64,000 nucleotides of DNA from Clytia hemisphaerica (taxonomy: Eukaryota > Cnidaria > Hydrozoa > Leptothecata > Clytiidae), in contig CACVBU010000532.1 of assembly GCA_902728285.1 (NCBI GenBank), positions 1,390,059 through 1,454,058 of the forward strand. Reading direction: 5' to 3'. Below, piece after piece: positions 46,511 to 57,519 of this stretch (the stretch's first letter is position 1; every line of letters begins with the position of its first letter). The position numbers and the translations under genes are program-made. The notes under the pieces were generated by a model that was given only the letters and a program-made list of their open reading frames with translations, did no database searches and had not been told where the DNA came from.

Positions 46511-49382
46511 ATGGTATATCTAATAATCTTTGTAATCCTGGTGGCAGTTTATCCTTTTGAAACTGTTGGTCAGAAACAAGCATGGTCTAATGTTGTGGCA
46601 AGCACATGTAAATTCACTGTGAATCATGACCTGGATATTCGATTCGAACAAAACCCCTTGCTGTTCATCGATCGATTGACTGAACCTGATGTCAACAGTT
46701 GTCGAAAGCAATGTTGTGACCACAAAACTTGTAATAGCTATGTGTGGGATGCATATGATCGAGTGAATGGCAACTGCAAATTATTGAAGTGTTCAGATGA
46801 AGGGACAGATTGTAGGAATGCTTTGACACGAAGAACAAGTGTTGGAGAAGATAGAAGTCAACACGAAGTGGGCTTTATCACTGGCGTCACTGATAACACA
46901 ACGCCCAGTAAGTCCACTGGTTTTCTCAGTAACTCATCAGGGGGGTTGGTACTAAGTTGTGGGGGCCAGTGACGGGTGGTGGTCTGATAAGGTAAGTAAA
47001 AAACAACTTAGTACATGGTACTAGGTGGTGGCCCTAATTAAGAAAAAAAATTTGCAACTTTGTATCAAGGGACTAAATGGTGGTCTCAATACCAAATATG
47101 AGGCATCAAGTTAGTATCTGGTACTCAAAATCCTGCAAAATCACAAAAAATGTTCTTTTACTGTTATTTTACTACCCTGGTAGTAAAAGTTTTTGGGACA
47201 ATTTGTCATGGAGACCACCTATTTTTTAGTTGTTTTTCGGACTGATTTTACAAAAAAAGCTAAAAAATGATTATTTCTGTGACACATTTTTCACTTAGTG
47301 CAATCAATGTTTTTTCCTTAGAATTAAAGTTTTTTTTATATTGACAAAAGATTTCGAGAATTTTTGGTTTGCAGCAAACAACTTTCCAACAGAAAATTTT
47401 TTCAAATTATAAAAATTTTCACATTTTTTCAGAAAAGTCATCCAAAAAATTAAAAGAATTACAAAAATAGCTAAAATTTGCTAATTTTACCAGTTTTAAC
47501 TACCCAGGTAGTAAAACTTTTTCAACATTTAACACATAGATACCACCCATTTTAGTATTTAACTACCCTGGGTAGTAAAATCTTTTTTCGATTTTTCATC
47601 ACACCACCGTCATTATGTCTTAGATTTTACTACCGCTGCTTGAAAATGTTATTCGACTTGACATATCTTGACAGGAATTTTTCCTGAGTTATTTTAAAGG
47701 GTGTTACAGAGTGGTGTAGTATATTTTTTAATACAGTGTTGTAAAGTTTTTTAGAAAATTTAAAGGAGGTGTACCAGAAAGTACCAGAAACCAAAGACCA
47801 GAAAATAAATTACTAAGAATTAAAAGCTAAAGGGTGGTATACCTATTTTGAGGGGGAAAATCAATTTAGTACAGGGTACTTAACGGTGGTGTGTCATTTC
47901 TCAATGGTGATTTCAAGATTGTACTGGGTATTAAGGGGTGGTATACCTATTTTAAGGGGTAAATTCTACGTGGTCTCAGATAAATTTCAAAAAACAAGAA
48001 AGTACAACTTTTCGGCACTGGTCCAGTACCACAACTTGGTACCCCCCCCCTAATCCCATCTAAATTAATACTCTATTCGTTCATATGTTAACCATTCTAA
48101 TTTCTCATTGCCTATTCACGCCTAAAAATTTGAGATTTAAATTCTCTTGCAAAAATCTCAGAAGGATCATTACTTAAATTTATATATCTTTTAAAGATTT
48201 AATTTTTAATGTATTTTTATTTCAGATCCTTTGGACGCTGTGTTAGGCCCTCAACCCACTCCGAAAACGACGACCTTAAAAACGAATTCTCCACACATGA
48301 ATCCTTCATCTCAAGTAAAGCTGGATAATCTTGTTACAGATACACCTTTTTCAAGAAAGCCTCTCGCATCTTCAACAACTACGACCAAATATGTCCCTTC
48401 GATAAAAGACATGGCGCAAAGGCCATCTACAACGACCACTACATCAAGTACGACATTCATGAGATCAGCAATGAGCACTATCAAACCAACAACATCAACT
48501 AAAACTTCCACAGTAGTGACACCTGCTGTGAGTTTTTTTTTTCTAATTCACGATATACGTCTCGCATGATTACTCCTTTTTTCCTATCAGAACCATATAG
48601 ACCAAAAAACTGGAATTGATTTCTATTAGAGGTGAAATTTTATGACTTTTATCTTTTGAAATCATCTGCAGATCGTCCAAAAACTGAAAGCCTTAGAAAT
48701 CGCCAAAGTAGTTAAATATGTAAGTTGATGTATTCAAAGTCTTTTAATGTCTATTTTGATTAAATTTTAAAGTACACCTTTTCTTTTACTTTACAGCCAA
48801 CAATAATGGAATTTTTACAAACGAACCAATCAACAACAGATTTACCATCGACCAGTATGTTTTCCTTCTCGTGCTCTCTTTTCTCCATTTACCTTTAAAA
48901 CTTTCATGGGCTCCCTCTTGTTTGCGAATCAGTCAGGCTTGATTTATTGATGTTTCGGTTGGTTGAATATATTTTAAATAAGTTGATGTTTTCGTGATAA
49001 ATTTTGTCTTCGTCAAGCATTAAAGTGAATTTCCAATGTCACGTGACTCGTCATTAGAGACTTCAAAGGCTAAAAATATGCTCAAGGTAAAAACAAACTC
49101 AAATATTCACGGCCAATGTTTTATGTTTTAGCTCCAAAGAAGACGCATATTCGTACGAAAACACCGAAGAACGTAACCAAGTCATCTTCAAAGGGGGTCA
49201 TTGAGGCAGGAAGTGGGATTTCTCATTCTGATAACATCTCTTTAACTGGTGCAGTTTTCTTTGGACTTGCTTTTTCCTTTGTGACCATTTATTTAGTTGG
49301 TAAACGGTGGATAGAAGGACTTCGAGAATCTAAAGGCAGGCGTGGTTACACCCGTATTTCCTATCTTCTAAATGGAGTTTGA
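46511..49382 (+). CDS. MANSC-domain type I membrane protein (MANSC1-like)
   Basis: Five exons, 46511-46907, 48226-48527, 48672-48719, 48797-48854 and 49132-49382, all GT-AG and in frame, give 351 residues. Residues 1-20 are a signal peptide. Residues about 25-110 form a MANSC domain with its conserved cysteines (STCKF, SCRKQCCDHKTCNSYVWD, GNCKLLKC, DCRN). A long Ser/Thr/Pro-rich stretch follows (poly-Thr runs near residue 195), likely O-glycosylated. One transmembrane helix is SLTGAVFFGLAFSFVTIYLV, followed by a short basic tail ending YTRISYLLNGV, like the tail of vertebrate MANSC1. MANSC proteins are cell-surface proteins of poorly known function. A 1.1-kb foldback repeat occupies intron 1. 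Confidence 0.88.
46936..48049. mobile_element. Foldback repeat in intron 1 of the MANSC gene
   Basis: The left end GGGGGGTTGGTACTAAGTTG is matched in reverse by CAACTTGGTACCCCCCCCC on the right. The arms carry many TGGTGGT and 'ggtactaag/cttagtacc' words. The centre has repeated 'ctacc(c)tgggtagtaaaa' palindromes. No gene. It resembles the G-run-ended families but is much longer. Confidence 0.72.
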
Positions 49383-51428
49383 GTTTCGATATTCGTTTGA
49401 ATATATTAGGTTTAATAAGTTAGGGTTTGTAGATTTCGATATTCGTTTTTGAGTATCTGTTTTTTGGATATTTATTGACGTTTGTAAATATAACTTATGT
49501 TGGAGTAAAATGCAATAAGTTCTCATCAAATTACATCACAAGTGTTTCAAGGAACAAAATTTTGACACCCTGACTTCTTTATTCGTTCTCAGTTAGGGGA
49601 GTTCTAAGTATATATAGTTAATACACTATTTTTGGAGACTCTAGAAAAAACTTTCCTGATTATTTGACTTAATTAGGTTTGCTTCTCCGTTCTAGGTGTT
49701 ATATTTTGATGATTGTTATCTATAATCATTCTTAATATTTAATTTTTGGTTGTACATGTTTTCTTTTACCTTGCTTTATTTATTTTACTTGATTAAACGA
49801 GGGATAATTTCGTAATATTAGCGTCTTATATACATTATTCACATCATTTTTGAAATTATGCATTTAAGAATGGTATTTTGTACAACTTGATAAAAAATAT
49901 GAAAGAGTTTGAATTTAAAAGAAGAATTTTTCCTTCTCATATTCATCTAATTGATCAATTTAACACAGTCCCTTGACTTCTTGAAAAGTGATCTTCAAGA
50001 ATAACTTTTGATACAATTTGAAAAACATTTTTTCTTTCATTGAAAATATATTTTTACGATGACGACATTCTTAGATTGATGATTTACTCATGTGCAAATG
50101 GTAATTATAGCATGACACCCTACCAAGTTTACATTATTTTGATTTCAATCTTCATTTTTTCATTTTCTTATCTTTACTTTCCATTTTCGCTTTTGTTCAA
50201 ATTATTTTCAGGTTATCATTTCTCACTCTGAAATATCTTTTCAACGCTCAAAAAATCGCAATCTAGTTCAAATTCAATTACTATTCAACATTTTCAAGGG
50301 ATTTAAAGAAAAGATTTGGTCAAAAACATTCAACATTCTGGTGATTCATTTCTCTAAACACACATCTCTGCAAGAGACTACTGTTAAAAGGTTGAGAGGT
50401 GAAGAAATAAATTGGTCAGGACAGTCAGGAAAAGTAATCAGCGAAAAGTAATCAGCGAAAAGTAATCAGCGAAAATATTTCTTGAAATTTCCAGAATAGG
50501 ATACCTCTTCGTATTACAACAGATGAAATTGTTTTTGATTATGGGTTTCACGAGTCTATGTTTTCGTTGAAATATGACTATAAAGTATGTTATCTTATTG
50601 GGTGGACCATCATAGTTCTATTTCATGTGGCAGGACTATGAGTTTTGTCAAGATTTATAAGAAAATTAAAACACTTGTGTTTTGATTTTCACTCCCGTCT
50701 CCCTTCTTTTATTTATTAGATAACTCAAAAGATTTAGGTCTTATCCCCCTTTTTTGATGTTGAGTATTTTCACTTCTTTGCAGCTGAGTCATTGTTCAAA
50801 AATAAATTTAGGAGAAACTCGGAAAACGAACTGTTTAATATATGAAACACGAATTGTAATTACGAAAACAGTAAATGAAAAAGAAGTTAGCTTTCAATAA
50901 GAGCAAAGAGACAAGGTCGCAAGGTACATACTACATTTTAGAACTTTTCAAAGGATGGCGGACAATTTGAACACTATTTTGTACAATATATTGTATGTAT
51001 ACTGTACATTTTGTCAACTCAAGGTTTCTTTTGTTGTCTTTTCTACAAAAAGACCACCCATGATCCATATATTCGTTTAGACATCTACCGTTATATTTTT
51101 TCTCGATAACGATATACCATACCAATAACCCTGTCCTGTTATCTCTCCCAAAAAAGACCCTATTTTTTTGTGAGGGCGGGGCGGGATAGTGGGGTGGAAC
51201 CCGGGCAAAAAGTTGCGCGGGAATGTGCCGCTGTGACTAGGTTAGAGTACCTTTTTTCATCTCCATGAGTCCCAGGTAGGCTCACAAAAACACTAAAATA
51301 GAAAAATCAGCTCCTTGGTAGAATCTCGAAAGTAGAAATTCGGCAAAATTTTCAAAAATCGAGCACATGCAATTTGACGGGGCGGTTTTGTTTTCAAAAG
51401 ACCGCCCCCGCCAGCAGCGATCGCGTGC
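49383..51428. other. Intergenic region
   Basis: Begins with the 3'UTR of the MANSC gene. A three-copy AGTAATCAGCGAAA direct repeat lies at 50430-50475. A G-rich relic at about 51165-51300 ('gggcggggcgggatagtgggg', 'gggaatgtgccgctgtgac') resembles decayed G-run elements. No exon recognised. Confidence 0.4.
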
Positions 51429-51768
51429 ATGGATCTTTCTTTTTCGTGCGCGTCAAAGCAGAACAAACCAAACCAGTCCAGTGGCAGAGAGGGGGAGGAC
51501 ACTAATTTTGTTTTCACCACTCCATACCAACTAAATCAGGAAGAATTTCAGGTGGAATCTGGTTATGAATCTACTAAACATGTTTGGCAGGAAGCTATAT
51601 ATTCAATTGAATTGGGGGTGTGAGTTATATACTTTTTTGAATTATTTATATCTTTTTACAGATGAATTTATGAATAGTGAAGAGAGCCTTCCAAGCACAC
51701 CACTCTTGAAAAAGAAACGTTGCTTTGCTGGATGTATATTGCACAACACCAACATCAATATATAGGAC
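51429..51768 (+). other. Short open frames upstream of the Bcl-2 gene
   Basis: Two overlapping short frames: one from 51429 (MDLSFSCASKQNKP...) and one whose end carries EESLPSTPLLKKKRC to 51765. Possible splice sites (TTTCAG|GTGGAA, TTTTTACAG|ATGAAT) did not give a consistent joined protein. They may be 5'UTR of the Bcl-2 gene or an unrecognised small gene. Confidence 0.25.
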
Positions 51769-52014
51769 CATCAATGTTTTTATATTGGCTTGCTTGGATT
51801 AAATATCATTTTAAACACTCTTTATCTGGTTTTGGCTCTAAATTGTCTGTTGTTATGATTGTAAACTTGATTGTGTTTGGGACTGTTTGTGAAGAAAATT
51901 CATCTCTGTAGTGGAGCTACGTTATATTTATTTAAAGTGAAAGCTTCAAGCTTAACAATTTAACCCAAGTTGCTTCTAGCTGTGAAGCTGGATTTATTAA
52001 TAATTTATAAGAGC

Positions 52015-54195
52015 ATGGCTGGTGCTCAACCACCAAACGAAAATGAAGAGGAGAAAATTCGTAGACTAATCCAAGATTTTGTTGGTGAAAGACTTCGGAG
52101 GAAAGGTATTTCTGTACCTGGCTATGATCAAGAAGAACTTATCAACGAAAATAGTAGCATTTCCGAAATTGCATTAACTTTACGAAGAGTTGGTGATGAA
52201 TTTGAAATGGCAGCAGATACACAATTTGTTGCAAACATGTGTACGAGACTTTCAATTACTCCAAATACTGCTTATCCTATGTTCCAAGCAATATCAGATA
52301 AAATTTTTGCCTCAGGGAAAAACTGGGGGCGAGTTGTAGCTTTTCTGACATTTGGTAGTTCTTTGGCAGTTCATTGTGCTGAGAAACCTGACATGGGTGT
52401 TACATTTGTTGATACAATAGTCAGTTGGATCCATCAGTACGTTGTCTCGCGCTTGGGGGAATGGATCAAAGAACAAGGTGGATTGGTAAGCTTTTTTTAT
52501 AAACTCAAGAATCTTTATCAGTTTGAACAGGTTTGAGCTAGTATATCGGGTTTGTTGTTCATTCATTTTGAATAAGTGTAAGCTGTACCATATCATCATT
52601 GAGGTTAATTTCATAAGTTTGGAGTAACTTTCTAACGTCTAAATCTTAGCCGCTAACAAGCACATATATACTACTTTTATTTGAAATAAGGTCTTGTCAA
52701 TGATTTTTAGCAAAAAGATTGATTCTTTACTTACGTCAGTTGGTCTAATGCCAACATCCCTCATCTAATTCCGACACCTTTCTTTAGATATATGAAAAGG
52801 TCAGAATTGCTGATTGAAAAAAGATTTTTCCTCTCTGACCAGTATGGTAAGCAAAGAAATATAGTTTCAATCAGCGACTCTGACTTTCCTGTTATTCCCA
52901 TCTCTAAAAAAGGATTTTGGAATTAGATGGGGGATCAGGAGGGATGTGGACAATAGACCAACTTACAGTAGACATTAAACTTTTGATCCTGACGGACAAA
53001 AATAAACCCTGACCAAAAGTGGACCTGTTTTTGAGATTTAGTAATTTTGTCATAATAATTTCAGGGCTTAAAATAAGGAGTGAGCATGTCAATACCTTTT
53101 CCCAAGTGACCCCTACCTTAGATATCATTTATGATAGTGATTTAAAAAAGTATTGGGTGTGGTCAAAAGCTTTTTGTGCAAGAAATAAAAATACCAGATT
53201 TCACGAGTTAAAAAGTGATAGTGACTGAAAAGAGTGTGAGTGTGAAGAAACATTTATCATGATTTTTTTAAAGAACAATCCCTCAATTATTATAGTTCAG
53301 TTAGACTGAGGTTATTGAAGATTATTTCTATACATAGATGAGATAGAAACATTCTTTTAGCAACACACATTTTGAATATAATTGGCTATGAATATTTTCT
53401 TAGCATGGGAGATGAATAATCGATGCTTTGCTATTTAAACTGATAATTGATTTCCTATTGAGCTTTTCAAAACTCTTTCAAAGATGACTTGAAAGTCTAA
53501 AGTACCTTTTGAAAATTGATGTCTCCTTCATTTGAGACATACAAAGTCACATGAGATAGTGGACCAACTTTATTCTTTCCTTGGGTGGTATTCATTTTAA
53601 AGTTTGTATTGTATGTATAAGACAAAATATCAAATAATGAAATCAACTCATATGACTTGACTACAACTAGGTCAGAGGAAACCCCATTGTAAGGGAGTGA
53701 CATTGATAGGAATGCAATGATGAGCTTAATAATTTCTTTTATCACAGACTCTCCCCCATAGATGATTTCTTGTTTTTTTATAGGACAAAATAAGTATCGT
53801 CATTATGAAAATATTTTTATGTAATCCTTTATACTGTTTTCGTTGGCCTGCTAAAAATCATTAAAAAAAGACTGTCGCTTGTCAAAAACATATTTGAAAT
53901 TCTTGATATATACAATTTCCTATCAAATGTTTTTTATAATTATAGACTTGCCCAGTTGAAAAAGCGCTGAAGTAAGGTTCCCATGAATTGACCCTCCATT
54001 GCACAATTATCGTTAATCAAAAACAAGTTTTCATTTCCTGTAAAATCTAATGTTTATTTTATTTCTCCTTTTTAGAAAGGATTCATGGACTTTTTCAAAC
54101 GCGACCAAGCTCAAAATACGACTCAAAATGGATTCTTAATGTCCGCCCTAGCGGGTGTAGGATTGGGCGCTTTCCTAATGATGACCTTCAAATAG
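52015..54195 (+). CDS. Bcl-2 family apoptosis regulator
   Basis: Exons 52015-52485 (ends TTG|GTAAGC) and 54076-54195 join in phase 0 to 196 residues. The start at 52015 is chosen because the family fold begins just after it; an in-frame ATG at 51970 would add 15 residues. Motifs in order: BH4-like RRLIQDFVGERLRRKG (about 14-29), BH3 IALTLRRVGDEFEMA (about 51-65), BH1 KNWGRVVAFLTFG (about 101-113), BH2 EWIKEQGGLKGFMDFF spanning the intron, and a C-terminal membrane anchor GFLMSALAGVGLGAFLMM. The intron interrupts BH2 after the Gly-Gly-x, the position used in vertebrate Bcl-2 genes. A BH4 and the Bcl-2-like BH3 favour a pro-survival member, but a Bak-type effector cannot be excluded. It should act on mitochondrial and ER membranes. 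Confidence 0.95.
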
Positions 54196-57100
54196 ATCAA
54201 ATTGCATGAAATTCAACATCTGTCGGGAGCGGCGACGAAAACGAACCGAAAAGAATCGGTCAGCGTGACCGAATGATACCGAAAAGTCGAGTTCCAAAAA
54301 AACGAAAATAAAAGTGGAATTTTGGGACCGTATCACCCGTATCACGAGGCGCGAGAGTTCTTCTGAATTGACGACGTTGTGTTAGTTTAATTGGAAATTG
54401 GTTATGACGTTTTTTGAATGTTTGATAGACACTGTGGACATCGGGATAATGAATGATTTACCAAGATGTTGAAAGTAGTATACATAGATAGGAAGTGATT
54501 TCTTACGAGATTTCAGAAAGTTTTCAAATTCATCCAGCACTCATGCTGCTTTTCGTTTTGATTGCGAAACAGTGCGAATCTTATGACTGGTAAACGATTG
54601 ATTTAGCTCTATATTTTTGACGTAACTATTTGTAAAAAAATCTTATATACCCCCACATTTTTGTTTATTTTTATTGCTTATATCGATACTCCTATTGCAT
54701 ATTGACTTGCTTGGATCCTGATAATCTTCAAAGCACTACAAGTAATGCTAGTTCAGTTTAAACTGGGAAACCTGGGAAAACATGAAAGTATCTTAGTTCG
54801 CAAAAGGCTAGGGTCTTGAAGATGATAGGGTGCTAGCAAGTTTAGTGAAAATAGGTCTTTAAAACACCAACTCCTCTCGGGTACCTAATAAGCGTCCCCC
54901 CGCCAAATAATTTCTCGAAAATTTTCCATCAAAGACATTCTTATTCCAACCCCCCCGCTCATTAGTTTTCGCGAAAATGTTTTTGAAAATTCCCTCTTTT
55001 GCCCTAACTCTGCTGTATTAGCCTCCTTTTCAAAAATTTTCCACCCGGGGCATTTTCATTACACCCCCGCTTATTCCAAAGGCTATTAGGTACCCGAGAG
55101 TAGTATTTCCCTTTTTGTTATTTTATCAAGAGAATTAAAAAGTAATAGGATATTTAGATAATATTATATTGAAGACGAGTAGAACAATTTTTATCCTTAT
55201 ATTTCGTGCACGATCTTCAAGTCATGTTAATTTATTACATATTGCGTGCTTCGGAAGGATATCGTGATGGTGGTGTACCACACACAATGTGTATATGCGT
55301 TTGCATATTTTAGTAGAGAGTGTCTCTCTTACCTTTTAAACTTATGTAAAAGAATTTTTCTGATATAGAGTATTTCTATTTTATAGTTTCTTTATTTTTT
55401 AATCCCTTTCTTTCGTAACCGTTATCTTGAGTGAGAGGTCAATGATAGCCTTCAAAAGTTATACAAGTGCTTTAAACCAAAGCTTTTTCTTCGATTAAAA
55501 TTGTCGAATCAGCAAAATGCCATTATTTCACAACTGGTTTTCCAAATGTTCCTTTTTCGGTAGCGTAGGAGTAATGAAAAAGTTCATTGTGTTTGACTAA
55601 ATCTTTTTGTGTGCTAGGTAGAATTTCGTAATGTTTGTATGCGATAAACGAGCTTTATTGCTAGGAAACCAAAAATAATAATTTCTTGTCGTGTAGATAA
55701 CAGAGGCGAGAATTATTGAAGGCTTTCGTCACTTGAACTAGTGGAACAACGAAAAACGAACGAAAACATCCTTGAAACTCTCTCTCGTTAAAATGCAACC
55801 TGAAATTAGTTAATCATGATGAGAACTGGATCTAAAATTCAATATCTGATATGCAATTAAACTGTTCGTAATAGAATGTGAACTCCAGTTTAGTTTTATC
55901 GATGCATTAGCAATCCACTTAAAAGGACTAAACTAACAAGTGTGGGGTATTGGAATTCTATGGAATTTCAAGATGACGTGGATAATAATAATTTGTACCC
56001 ATCTCTTAAAATTTAGAGGGGAGTAATTATAGACTGAGTTCCAAAAAAAAAACATATTTACTATTGACCGAATTTTCTCATGCTTTTTTTTCGAAAAAAG
56101 GAGGAGAGAGGTTTAATTCTCTAGAGACGTGATAACATGCTTGGCATGCTTAAAAATTAGAGATTGGCACGATTGATTTCTCGCATTCCAAACCCATGTC
56201 CACTTTAAGAGGAAGCACTTGAGTAAATGATGTCATTCTGTCGCTTTCGTTATCGGAATAAACAGAAATATAATGAAAAATTGGATAAACAATGATATCC
56301 TAGACCATACAATGCTTAGACTGAGCAGAATTTTCTCTCGCTATGCTATCCTCTCAATCTTGGGACTCATTTACTCACATCAAACTTCAAGGAATTTTTC
56401 CGACTTTTTCAGTGTCCACAATATGAAAAGGATAAATGTGAAAAAGTAAAACTTAAGCAAGTATCTACTGACTTTCCCTACCTTTGCCGAAATTCCAAAA
56501 AACGACCCTACCCTACTAGTATTGATTTTCTATTGGTGTTTTTTTAGTCTGAACACAGACCTCTACAAAGTTGCAGGTAGTATAGGAGTACGTATTCGTC
56601 AGCGGATGCCAGCAGCCCAGTATTTTTTTTCGACCCTACATGGAATATTCCGTACTCCCTGGATTTTGAATTTTTCCACCGATACTGTTACCTGCAGATA
56701 AAGGTTCTCTCCCCTTGTTCAGGTTTTTGTACTACTTCATGTTTATGCCTAATCCTTTGATTTGTTTTCACCGGGTTGAATGCTTTTTAAACAGGTGGTA
56801 TGTATGGATAAGCATACTTGTTTTAGCTTTATTATTCCATAAGTCTCGTGTTGGTGACTTGTAAAGGAGTAACTTTATTACATCTTGCTACTTTTAGAAT
56901 GATTCTATTTCATATACTTGCTAGGATTGTTGAATTTTCTTTTTCGTTAACAGTTGTTCAAATACGAGGTTGATTTCACTTGAAGCCGTTCTGAGACAGG
57001 TGCCAATAGTTTTCTTCTGAAGCTTATATTCAATCATTGATATGTTATGTCAAGTTCGAGTTTGCCGTCTAGCAGCAAACTAGAAACGAAATTGAATAGT

Positions 57101-57519
57101 TGGAAATGTATGTAAATGAAACACTTTCGTACCCAATTCTTTGGTTACAGATTCTTCATGAAGGTGTGAAAAATAAAGATTTAAAGTTGAAATTAAAGAA
57201 TATTTCCTGTTCATTTGAAATGCAAGTGCCATCACATCAGCTGCTCTCAAATGTTTTTTTCTTGATAACTTTGGATAAATATCATCGATATATATTCTTT
57301 ACTTTTCTAAAATTGATGCTTCAAACCTTTATCGGTGGAGCAGACTGCTACAAACATTTTGTAGTTAGGAGGGGGTAGGATCTTTGCGACTTGTGTATCT
57401 AAAATATCTACATAGTGTTTAATACTGCTGACAGAGGGTGGGTTACGTTCATCTTTCTTCCAAATACAACACTTTGTGATGACTTTTCCCATTTCCATTT
57501 TAGCATCAAAGGATAGGCG
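54196..57519. other. Intergenic region
   Basis: 3'UTR of the Bcl-2 gene, one MITE (54874-55101) and otherwise AT-rich sequence. An open frame at 57100-57378 has no recognisable domain and is probably chance. Confidence 0.4.
54874..55101. mobile_element. CTCTCGGGTACCTAATA foldback MITE, copy 2
   Basis: Ends CTCTCGGGTACCTAATAAGC and GGCTATTAGGTACCCGAGAG. The interior has the same 'attttccaccc.ggcattc' and 'aacccccccgct' phrases as copies 1 and 3. Confidence 0.8.
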
